From assembly GCA_965228545.1 (NCBI GenBank), contig OZ245822.1, forward strand, positions 3,100,001 to 3,164,000: a DNA stretch of 64,000 nt, read 5' to 3'. The DNA is from HXMU1420-13 sp965228545. GTDB lineage: Bacteria > Bacteroidota > Rhodothermia > Balneolales > Balneolaceae. Shown in pieces: positions 42,343 to 50,255 of the stretch. Within the stretch, counting starts at the first letter, position 1; every line of letters begins with the position of its first letter. Under the pieces are notes generated by a model that had not been told where the DNA came from, searched no databases, and saw only the letters and a list, made by a program, of their open reading frames with translations. Both the position numbers and the translations under genes were made by a program.

Positions 42343-43872
42343 ATGGATCGTATTTTAAACCTTTTCGACTTTTCGCAGCCGATAAATTATAAAACTGAAA
42401 TTCTTTCGGGCTTAACCGTAGCTATGGCGCTGATTCCTGAAGCAGTTGCCTTCGCACTCATTGCCGGACTTTCCCCACTTACCGGACTCTATGCTGCATT
42501 TATGATGGGTTTAGTTACTTCTTTAATCGGCGGGCGACCGGGAATGATTTCCGGTGCCACCGGCGCGGTTGCCGTGGTTTTAGTTGCGCTGGCAAAATCG
42601 CATGGCGTTGAATACATCTTTGCAACCGTAGTGTTGGCAGGAATTTTACAAGTTGCAGCAGGAGTACTTAAGCTCGGTAAATTGATGCGGTTAGTGCCGC
42701 ATCCGGTAATTTTCGGATTTGTGAATGGGTTAGCGATCATCATTTTTATGTCTCAGCTCGATCAGTTTAAAGCCGCCGATGGAAGTTGGTTAACCGGTGA
42801 ACCATTGTATCTCTTAGTGGGATTGGTTGCCTTAACGATGCTCATCATTTGGGGATTACCAAAAATCAGTAAGGCGATTCCTGCTTCGTTAGTAGCAATT
42901 TTAAGCGTATTCGGAATTGTAGTCGCATTCGGAATTGAAACAAAAACCGTGGGCGATATTGCTTCTATTTTAGGTGGGTTCCCCCCATTTCATATCCCTC
43001 AAGTTCCATTCACCCTCGATACGTTGATGCTCATTTTCCCTTACGCGGCAATTATGGCGGGTGTGGGGTTAATCGAGAGCTTGCTTACTCTAAATATCAT
43101 CGACGAAATTACTGAAACACGAGGAAGTGGCAATCAGGAAGCGGCGGCTCAGGGAATTGCAAATATTCTCTCCGGCTTCTTTTCGGGGATGGGTGGCTGC
43201 GCTATGATCGGTCAGAGTTTGATCAACGTTTCTGCCGGTGCAAGAGCACGATTATCCGGAATTGTGGCTGCGGTGATGTTGCTCGTTTTCATCATGTTTG
43301 GTGCTTCCTTAATTGAGCGCATGCCCATGGCCGCGCTCACCGGATTGATGATAATGGTTGCCATCGGAACGTTTGAATGGGCAAGTTTACGCACATTCAA
43401 TCGCATGCCGGTTTCTGATATTATTGTGATGGTGCTAGTAACTTTGGTAACTGCCGTGTTACACAACCTTGCGCTAGCTGTTTTGATTGGAGTGATTATA
43501 GCAGCTCTTGTTTTTGCATGGGATAACGCAAAAAGAATCCGTGCCAGAAAACACATCGACGAAAATGGAATCAAGCACTACGAAATCTATGGTCCGTTAT
43601 TTTTTGGATCGGTAAGTATGTTTAATTCCAAGTTTGATATCCAAAACGATCCCGATGAAATCATTATCGATTTTGCGGAAAGTCGAGTGGTAGATATGTC
43701 GGCCATTGAGGCGTTGAACAAAATTACCGAGCGGTATCAGAAAGTTGGAAAGCGTGTGCATTTACGTCACTTGAGTAAAGATTGTGTTCGATTGCTTAAG
43801 AACGCTGATGAAATCATCGACATAAACGTGTTGGAAGATCCAACCTATAAACTGGTAGTAGATAAAGTATAA
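42343..43872 (+). CDS. SulP-family anion transporter with STAS domain
   Basis: 509 residues. The membrane domain with about 12-14 segments begins with ILSGLTVAMALIPEAVAFALIAG (the SulP signature). A STAS domain is at the C-terminus, about residues 420-505 (GPLFFGSVSMFNSKF, IIIDFAESRVVDMSAIEAL). Transports sulfate, bicarbonate or another anion with sodium or proton; the specificity cannot be told. Monocistronic. Confidence 0.92.
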   Translation: MDRILNLFDFSQPINYKTEILSGLTVAMALIPEAVAFALIAGLSPLTGLYAAFMMGLVTSLIGGRPGMISGATGAVAVVLVALAKSHGVEYIFATVVLAGILQVAAGVLKLGKLMRLVPHPVIFGFVNGLAIIIFMSQLDQFKAADGSWLTGEPLYLLVGLVALTMLIIWGLPKISKAIPASLVAILSVFGIVVAFGIETKTVGDIASILGGFPPFHIPQVPFTLDTLMLIFPYAAIMAGVGLIESLLTLNIIDEITETRGSGNQEAAAQGIANILSGFFSGMGGCAMIGQSLINVSAGARARLSGIVAAVMLLVFIMFGASLIERMPMAALTGLMIMVAIGTFEWASLRTFNRMPVSDIIVMVLVTLVTAVLHNLALAVLIGVIIAALVFAWDNAKRIRARKHIDENGIKHYEIYGPLFFGSVSMFNSKFDIQNDPDEIIIDFAESRVVDMSAIEALNKITERYQKVGKRVHLRHLSKDCVRLLKNADEIIDINVLEDPTYKLVVDKV

Positions 43873-43875
43873 GAT

Positions 43876-44391
43876 TTAAGGTCGATCGAGCTGAAATTGG
43901 AACTGCTTTAATGGTTGCTTATTCATCGTAACAGGATGAGTTTCTTCAAAACCAAGCTTGTCTAAGAGTTTAATAGAGCGCTGATTAGTCTGAGAAGTGA
44001 TCGCAAGTACATAGTTGGATTTCAAGTTGCTTGATGCCCAATCCAATAAAGCTTTCGATGCCTCAAAGGCGTACCCTTTTCCTTGAAATCCGGGAAGAAA
44101 TGCAAAACCGAGGTCGGGATAAGCTAATTGATCACGTTTAAGAAAACCACACATGCCAATAGGCTGATTACTTGATGACAGCACTACACGCATCAACCCG
44201 AAACCGTGCACGTTATAACTTGAGAGTGGTCCCGTTTCGAGATATTTGATCGCATCCTGATCTGAGTTAATATTACGATCGCCAATATGTTCAAGCCAAC
44301 TCGGGCTGTTGGTTAGTTCACGAATAAACGATATGTCATCATACGAAAACGCATCGATACGCAATCGATCGGTATGCATAGGATTGATCAA
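43876..44391 (-). CDS. GNAT-family N-acetyltransferase (RimJ/RimL-like)
   Basis: 171 residues. TDRLRIDAF near the N-terminus, LGFAFLPGFQGKGYAFEASKALLDWA (acetyl-CoA loop QGKGYA) and SIKLLDKLGFEE at the C-terminus are diagnostic of the RimJ/RimL group. The substrate is unknown. It overlaps the aminotransferase gene by 4 nt (ATGA), so it is co-translated with it. Confidence 0.88.
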   Translation of the reverse strand: MINPMHTDRLRIDAFSYDDISFIRELTNSPSWLEHIGDRNINSDQDAIKYLETGPLSSYNVHGFGLMRVVLSSSNQPIGMCGFLKRDQLAYPDLGFAFLPGFQGKGYAFEASKALLDWASSNLKSNYVLAITSQTNQRSIKLLDKLGFEETHPVTMNKQPLKQFQFQLDRP

Positions 44392-45581
44392 CGCAACGAA
44401 CTCAGACCATTTCTGAATCTATCCATCGCTTCTTCCAAATCTTTAACGCTTGCTGCATAACTCATACGTAAACCATTTGGTTCGCCAAATGCATCACCCG
44501 GAACAACGGCTAAGCCGAATTCATCCAAAAGGTAAAGGCAGAGATCAGTAGAAGTCTCAAGCTTATTCCCATCAGGCGTGGATTTGCCCAAATGCACAGA
44601 AATATCCGGGAATACATAAAAAGCGCCACCCGGAGTAAAGCAATCCACTCCATCAATAGCATTGAGGCTTTCTACCATAAAATCGCGACGTTTTTTGAAT
44701 TCATCCCGCATAGAATGAACTTCGCTCAAATCGTTGGAATAGGCCGCCAATCCCGCAGCCTGAGAAATGGTAGAAGGAGCTGAAGTTTCCTGACTTTGAA
44801 TCTTACTCACAGCTTTAACAATATCGGGATGTGCAGCGAGGTAACCCAACCGCCAGCCGGTCATGGCAAAACCTTTCGAAAAGCCGTTGATTAAAATCAC
44901 ACGATCTTTCAAATCCGGAGCTGCATTTGCAATACTCACATGCTCATCTTCAAATACGATGTATTCATAAATCTCATCCGAAAGCACCAAAATATCAGGG
45001 TATTTTCGAAGTACCTCCGCGAGAGCTTCCAAATCCGCTTTGCTGTAGCAGGAACCGGTTGGGTTAGATGGCGAGCAAAGAATAAGCAGTTTTGTATTGG
45101 GAGTGATAGCCTCTTCAAGTTGATCAGGAGTGAGTCGGAAATTATTCTCGAAAGAGGTGCGAACGGTTACCGGAGTTCCTTCTGCTAACCTCACCATTTC
45201 GGGATAAGAAACCCAGTAAGGAGCAGGTATAATTACTTCATCACCGGCATCAATGGTGGCTAAAATTGCAAATCCCACCGATTGTTTAGCTCCATTCGAG
45301 CATATAATCTGAGAGGGATCGTAATTTAAGTTATTCTCGCGCTGTAATTTTGCTGAGATAGCCTCGCGTAGCTCTGGTGTTCCCGGATTCATCGTGTACC
45401 CGTGCTGACCATTATTTATAGCCTCGATGGCCGCTTCGCAAATATACCCGGGCGTTTTAAAATCGGGTTCACCGGCACTTAGCGATACAATCGCTTTGCC
45501 TTCTCTCTTTAGTTCTTTAGCCCTTCCGGTTACTTTTAGTGTTGCAGATGGTTGGAGTTTTTGCGCGCGTTGTGAAATCAT
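44388..45581 (-). CDS. Aspartate-type aminotransferase (class I, PLP)
   Basis: 397 residues. The PLP lysine lies in INGFSKGFAMTGWRLGY, with SNGAKQS, CSPSNPTGSCYS and YAASVKDLEEAM as other family landmarks. Typical of the thermostable AspC/AatA (subgroup I-gamma) type; it could also accept prephenate or aromatic acids. First gene of a transcript with the GNAT gene. Confidence 0.92.
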   Translation of the reverse strand: MISQRAQKLQPSATLKVTGRAKELKREGKAIVSLSAGEPDFKTPGYICEAAIEAINNGQHGYTMNPGTPELREAISAKLQRENNLNYDPSQIICSNGAKQSVGFAILATIDAGDEVIIPAPYWVSYPEMVRLAEGTPVTVRTSFENNFRLTPDQLEEAITPNTKLLILCSPSNPTGSCYSKADLEALAEVLRKYPDILVLSDEIYEYIVFEDEHVSIANAAPDLKDRVILINGFSKGFAMTGWRLGYLAAHPDIVKAVSKIQSQETSAPSTISQAAGLAAYSNDLSEVHSMRDEFKKRRDFMVESLNAIDGVDCFTPGGAFYVFPDISVHLGKSTPDGNKLETSTDLCLYLLDEFGLAVVPGDAFGEPNGLRMSYAASVKDLEEAMDRFRNGLSSLR

Positions 45582-45668
45582 TATTTCGTAAACCTATTGT
45601 GTGAGTGAATCGGGAAATTCGGGTAAAATGAACTAAGGAACAAGGTGAAGAGCGTGGCCTGTTCGAAT

Positions 45669-46160
45669 TTATTTGGCGTATTTCTCTTGCAAAGCTATGG
45701 CTACATTTACCGGCACAAAAGAGGAAAGGTCGCCGCCCCAATAAGCGATTTCTTTAACCAGAGATGCCGAAATGAACGTGAACTCCTCATCAGGCATCAA
45801 AAAGATGGTATCAACCTCTGGTGCAAGGCGTTTGTTAGTTAACGCCATTCGGAACTCGTACTCGAAATCAGAAATTTGTCGTACCCCACGAACCAATGTC
45901 TTTGCTTTTAGCTTTTTAGCGTGATTAACCAACAATCCGGTAAACTGATCGACCTCAATACTTTTTGCCCACTCTTTGCCTTCCAAACATTGATTGATGA
46001 GTTCTACCCGTTCGTCGCCTGTAAAAACTCCGCTTTTCTCTTTATTTACGGCAACCGTAACCACAACCCGCTCAAATAGATTGGCAGCTCGTTCCAAAAT
46101 GTCGAGATGGCCGAAAGTAATGGGATCGAAAGAGCCGGGGTATAGTGCGAGAGTGTTCAT
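45669..46160 (-). CDS. coaD: Phosphopantetheine adenylyltransferase
   Basis: Fourth step of coenzyme A synthesis. 163 residues. The nucleotidyltransferase motif is YPGSFDPITFGHLDIL (T/H-x-G-H), with RGVRQISDFEYEFRMALTN and EFTFISASLVKEI following. It lies downstream of rsmD on the same strand, the usual rsmD-coaD pairing, but here 133 nt with a MITE-like element separate them. Confidence 0.96.
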   Translation of the reverse strand: MNTLALYPGSFDPITFGHLDILERAANLFERVVVTVAVNKEKSGVFTGDERVELINQCLEGKEWAKSIEVDQFTGLLVNHAKKLKAKTLVRGVRQISDFEYEFRMALTNKRLAPEVDTIFLMPDEEFTFISASLVKEIAYWGGDLSSFVPVNVAIALQEKYAK

Positions 46161-46189
46161 GTGGAATGTTCAATGATCAAAAAATCAGA

Positions 46190-46272
46190 TTTGTCATTTC
46201 GACCGGAGGAGAAAATCTAAAATCAGGCGTTAATTTACACAGTAGATTTCTCGCTTCACTCGAAATGACAAA
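46190..46272. repeat. MITE-like inverted repeat between rsmD and coaD
   Basis: Perfect 13-bp terminal inverted repeats TTTGTCATTTCGA (46190-46202) and TCGAAATGACAAA (46260-46272); inner imperfect arms GAGAAAATCTA / TAGATTTCTC. Non-coding, 83 nt, the same design as 32258-32356. Confidence 0.75.
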
Positions 46273-46293
46273 ATCAATAGGATCGAATGATTG

Positions 46294-46854
46294 TTAATTG
46301 TCGTTGGAATCTACCGGATGCTTCTCAAAAATACTAACGGTTGTACGTCCGTAGGCTTTGCTGAAAAAACAGTGCGGATGCTCTTTGTAGTTGTGGTATT
46401 TATCGTGCTCCAGAATAAACCAACCATCTTCTTTCAACCAATTATTTTCAAGAATCTGAGCAATCATTTCCTCCATCCACTCATAGTTGTAGGGCGGATC
46501 ACAAAAGATGAAATCATAAGGGATAGGCATTCCATTCAGGAAACGTTGCACATCCGACACAATGGGACGTACCTGAGCATCTACTCCAAACTCCTGCGCT
46601 GTTTTTTCAATGAGTGCTACATTTTTAGGATCGATTTCTACGAAGGTCACATTTTTAACTCCTCGCGAGATGGCCTCAAAACCAAGATTTCCGGATCCGC
46701 CAAACAGATCTAACACCGTAGCGCCATCCAAATACTTATACACTTCTATTTTGTTAAAAATGCTTTCTTTGGTGCGATCGGTTGTTGGGCGTACGTCTAA
46801 TCCTTTTGGGATGGTAATTCTTCGACCTTTTAGTTTTCCGGTGATGATCCGCAT
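46294..46854 (-). CDS. rsmD: 16S rRNA (guanine-966 N2) methyltransferase
   Basis: 186 residues. GKLKGRRI start, VLDLFGGSGNLGFEA (SAM loop), and the catalytic FCDPPYNYE (DPPY, N2-guanine type). It methylates G966 of 16S rRNA. Upstream of coaD, as in many bacteria. Confidence 0.94.
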   Translation of the reverse strand: MRIITGKLKGRRITIPKGLDVRPTTDRTKESIFNKIEVYKYLDGATVLDLFGGSGNLGFEAISRGVKNVTFVEIDPKNVALIEKTAQEFGVDAQVRPIVSDVQRFLNGMPIPYDFIFCDPPYNYEWMEEMIAQILENNWLKEDGWFILEHDKYHNYKEHPHCFFSKAYGRTTVSIFEKHPVDSNDN

Positions 46855-46924
46855 GGCAATGCTGGTTGATTTGGTTTCTTTAGCTCAAAGTTAAGAGTTT
46901 AGCTTGAGCTTTATTGAACACTTT

Positions 46925-47782
46925 TTACCCCAAACTCAACAAAATAGCAGGAAAAGCCTCCGCTAAGTCAAAACCATAAGTGGTTTCTTCGGCCATCACA
47001 CCCATTTGATCGAGCGTGTTTAGCGTTGAAACTTCGGATGATTTATCCCAAAAGTGCGAAAGTACTTTCTGAATTTCGTGGCATTTTTTGCCAAATAGAT
47101 AGGTATGTTCATGCAAACCTTTTAGCCATTTAGAATGCATGGATTGTTGCAGCCAATGGTAAGGGAGATCTTCGGGTTGATCGAATTTAATGTAGGTTGC
47201 AGCTCTAAATCTGCCAAGCATAAAAGAAGTCACCGAAATCACATTTTTATGGCACCCAATCATAAGAAATGACCCTCCGGGCTTATGAAAGGCCGACCAT
47301 TGGGCAGCAATTTCAAAATCGCTGGAAAAATCGGTGGTGCCCACTTTTTTGGAGAGGTGAGCATATCCGCCCATAATAGAAGTGCGCCTTATACAAAGAA
47401 ATTTGCGCTGACTTTTAGAAACCGCATGCCAGGTTGGTTCAATTTCTTCGCGAGACACTCCTTTCATTAAAATGGATAGATGATCTTCGCGCTCATCAGC
47501 ATTATCGTACACTACCTTTGGTAGGGCCGTCCAGCATTCGTCGCTGGGAATAGTAAGTGCGTGAACTGATCCTATACCGTGTTCTGTAACAAGCCCCTCA
47601 ATAGTGTTTTGGATATGAGGATATTGGTTGGGATGCTGTGTTCTGATTGCGTTTGCAATGTTAAAATTGAAATTAAAACTTCCAATTTCGGTTAAAACAG
47701 CATCCCCAGAAGGATCATTGATGGCGTAATAAAGCCGGTCTGAAAAAAATGAGACTCCTAAATTAGGGGCAGACTCATTCAT
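46925..47782 (-). CDS. DUF3822 family protein
   Basis: 285 residues. DUF3822 proteins are found mainly in Bacteroidota next to rsmD/coaD and look like an actin/ASKHA-like fold with N-terminal GVSFFSDRLYYAI. No catalytic motif is evident. Position directly upstream of rsmD fits the family context. It overlaps the next gene upstream by 1 nt (stop/start). Confidence 0.8.
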   Translation of the reverse strand: MNESAPNLGVSFFSDRLYYAINDPSGDAVLTEIGSFNFNFNIANAIRTQHPNQYPHIQNTIEGLVTEHGIGSVHALTIPSDECWTALPKVVYDNADEREDHLSILMKGVSREEIEPTWHAVSKSQRKFLCIRRTSIMGGYAHLSKKVGTTDFSSDFEIAAQWSAFHKPGGSFLMIGCHKNVISVTSFMLGRFRAATYIKFDQPEDLPYHWLQQSMHSKWLKGLHEHTYLFGKKCHEIQKVLSHFWDKSSEVSTLNTLDQMGVMAEETTYGFDLAEAFPAILLSLG

Positions 47783-48258
47783 TAATTCCAGTTAGGGGCG
47801 TTACGCATGGTTGTTCTGCTCAAACTACCAATGGCATCATCTGTGTCGGGATCTTCGAGTAAATACAGTGGCGGACGAGTAGTGTCAACGTGGGTATAGA
47901 TGAACCGCGCGCCTGAGGCTCTTGGAGTAACAATCATTGTTTCCGGGGAATATTCTAGCGGTGGAGCCTGACGGAACAACGTATCACCCATAGCAATCAT
48001 CAGGGAATCGGTAGATAAATAGGTAACAATACTGTCTAGCCCACCTTCGGTTGGTGGGAAATGCCCGTAACGGCTATCATATTGCACAAGCGCATCTTTT
48101 AGGGTAAGCATGCGCGTACGAACCCGCTCGGTTTCTGCTTCTCTTTCCTTAACTTCCTGATAAGGAGTTACAATTGAATCGTAGAGCAACCACGAAAGTG
48201 CAATAATGATAATTCCAAGAACCACACTTAAAATTTTATTACGGGTATCGATATCCAT
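47782..48258 (-). CDS. Membrane-anchored protein with pseudopilin-like (GspG-type) segment
   Basis: 158 residues: a short charged start, one N-terminal membrane helix (about 10-27, ILSVVLGIIIIALSWLLY), a coiled stretch and then YDSRYGHFPPTEGGLDSIV, which closely resembles the conserved loop of type II major pseudopilins (Y-x-x-G-x-YPT-E-GL-AL). The pilin signal (G|FTLIE) is missing, so it is not a processed pilin. It is coupled to the DUF3822 gene by a 1-nt overlap. Role unknown. Confidence 0.65.
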   Translation of the reverse strand: MDIDTRNKILSVVLGIIIIALSWLLYDSIVTPYQEVKEREAETERVRTRMLTLKDALVQYDSRYGHFPPTEGGLDSIVTYLSTDSLMIAMGDTLFRQAPPLEYSPETMIVTPRASGARFIYTHVDTTRPPLYLLEDPDTDDAIGSLSRTTMRNAPNWN

Positions 48259-48426
48259 TTGAGAAGCAGATTATTAGTTAATTTGTGTGCTTAGTTAAAG
48301 TGGCATGAAAATACATGCACCCCTTTATAGATGCAACCTACACAACCAACCAAAAAGTAACACATAAATAATTTAATGGTAAGAACAGCGCAATCGATCT
48401 TTAAAGAAAAAAAAGATGGGTAAATT

Positions 48427-49737
48427 TTGAATCGAAGAATACTACAGCTCGCGATTCCTAATATAATCAGCAATTTGTCGGTTCCGTTATTAGGTGCCGT
48501 TGATACCGCAGTTATCGGCCATTTAGATGCTGTATACTACTTAGGTGCAATTGCGGTTGGCAGCATCATCTTTGATTTTATTTTTTGGGGGTTTGGTTTC
48601 CTGCGAATGGGAACTACCGGATTGGTGGCTCAGGCGTTTGGAGCAAATCAAACCAAGGAAACTAGAATAATTCTTGCGAGAGTGCTGCTAGTGGCATTTA
48701 GCCTGAGTATACTCATTATTCTCCTTCAACTTCCCATCTTAAAACTATCGTTACTAGTGGTAAATGCTTCAACTGAAGTGGAAGAGTATGTACAAGTTTA
48801 TTTTTCTATTAGGATATTTGCAGCACCTGCAACACTCGCATTATTTGGCTTAAACGGGTGGTTTTTGGGAATGCAAAATGCACGCTACCCAATGTATGTA
48901 ACCATTTTACTGAATGCCCTTAACATTGTGCTGAATCTGATTTTTGTGCTGAAATACAATATGAATGTTGCGGGTGTGGCATGGGGTAGCTTAATTGCAA
49001 GTTATTTTGCTGTGGGTTTTGCAGTTTGGTTGTATGCGCGTAACTATCATATAAAAGGAATAGCCATTGTTCGAGAGGAACTTCTGCAGTTGGAGGCACT
49101 AAAGAAATTCTTTTCGGTGAATTCAGATATTTTTATCAGAACCTTATGCTTGGTTACTTCTTATGCTTTTTTTACGGCAAAATCTGCGGAAAACGGGGAT
49201 GTTGTTCTTGCTGCTAATACCATTTTGCTTCAGCTTTGGTACATCAGCGCATATGGGATTGATGGCTTTGCTTTTGCCGCAGAGAGTTTGGTAGGTAGAT
49301 ATTTCGGAGCCAATAACAGAGAGCGTTTGATGGAAGCAATAAAAGGGTGCATGGTTTGGGGTATAGGCATTGGATTGGCAGGAACGGCTTGTTATGCTCT
49401 TTTTGGCCAACAAATTGTATCCATTTTTACCGATCAAACAATTGTACTCGAATCCATTCAAGTGGTACTCATCTGGACGGTATTTGCACCCATTGTAAAT
49501 AGCATTTGTTTTATTTGGGATGGGGTTTACATCGGCGCAACAGCAACTCCTCCGATGAGAAACTCTATGTTGGTTGCTACAGTATTTGTTTTTATCCCTG
49601 TATACTATATTACATTACAATTGCTTGGTGTGCACGCCATCTGGTTGGCAATGTTTTCGTTTATGCTTGCCCGTGGTATACTGCTTTCATTGTTAGCGAA
49701 AAAACATATATTCAAACCACCAAAACTAGCCGCATAA
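48427..49737 (+). CDS. MATE-family efflux transporter
   Basis: 436 residues with 12 membrane segments in two related halves. The start is TTG at 48427 (LNRRILQLAIPNIISNLSVPLLGAVD, the DinF-type beginning with a conserved Asp). GNALNIVLNLIF-like and AAESLVGRYFGA segments are typical of the DinF subgroup. It exports drugs or cations by Na+/H+ antiport. sixA-like gene follows after 2 nt. Confidence 0.9.
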   Translation: MNRRILQLAIPNIISNLSVPLLGAVDTAVIGHLDAVYYLGAIAVGSIIFDFIFWGFGFLRMGTTGLVAQAFGANQTKETRIILARVLLVAFSLSILIILLQLPILKLSLLVVNASTEVEEYVQVYFSIRIFAAPATLALFGLNGWFLGMQNARYPMYVTILLNALNIVLNLIFVLKYNMNVAGVAWGSLIASYFAVGFAVWLYARNYHIKGIAIVREELLQLEALKKFFSVNSDIFIRTLCLVTSYAFFTAKSAENGDVVLAANTILLQLWYISAYGIDGFAFAAESLVGRYFGANNRERLMEAIKGCMVWGIGIGLAGTACYALFGQQIVSIFTDQTIVLESIQVVLIWTVFAPIVNSICFIWDGVYIGATATPPMRNSMLVATVFVFIPVYYITLQLLGVHAIWLAMFSFMLARGILLSLLAKKHIFKPPKLAA

Positions 49738-49739
49738 TT

Positions 49740-50255
49740 ATGAAGTTCATCTTACTGCTTCGGCATGCCAAATCCAGTTGGGATAACCCGGAACTGGAAG
49801 ATTTCGACCGACCATTGGCAGGCCGTGGCTTGCAAGATGCGCCCCGAATGGGCAAATTTCTTAGAAAAACGAAGTATCGGCCCGAACACATTGTGTCGTC
49901 TACAGCGCAGCGGGCGCGCCAAACTACACAGCTTTGTTTGCAAGGGATGAAAAGAGACGAAAGTATTGTACGTTGGGACAGCGATTTATACTTCGAGTCG
50001 GTGAGTAAATACATCGAGGCAATTCATAGTGCTCCCGAGAATACTGAAACTGTGATGCTTGTTGGGCATAATCCGTTGATAGAGGCCACCGCTACCATTT
50101 TAAGTGGCGGCAGAGATAAAACAGCGTTTCGCATACCTACAGCAGGTTTAGTTTGCCTCGAAAGTTATGCTGCGCGTTGGGATCATATCAATCCGGGAAC
50201 TTGTCAGATAAAATGGATGATGATTCCCAAAGTGCTTCGCGGAATACTCGACTAG
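49740..50255 (+). CDS. SixA-like phosphohistidine phosphatase
   Basis: 171 residues from ATG 49740 (MKFILLLRHAKSSWDNP); the frame is open upstream inside the MATE gene but without homology. Histidine phosphatase superfamily with the catalytic LLRHAKS (His in RHxK) and VGHNPLIE second His. It removes phosphate from His-containing phosphotransfer domains or small molecules. 3' end overlaps the S46-like gene tail by 4 nt. Confidence 0.88.
   Translation: MKFILLLRHAKSSWDNPELEDFDRPLAGRGLQDAPRMGKFLRKTKYRPEHIVSSTAQRARQTTQLCLQGMKRDESIVRWDSDLYFESVSKYIEAIHSAPENTETVMLVGHNPLIEATATILSGGRDKTAFRIPTAGLVCLESYAARWDHINPGTCQIKWMMIPKVLRGILD

Noticed and set aside
49506..49739. Longer N-terminus for the SixA-like protein
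   Set aside because: It lies inside the MATE gene in another frame and has no homology.
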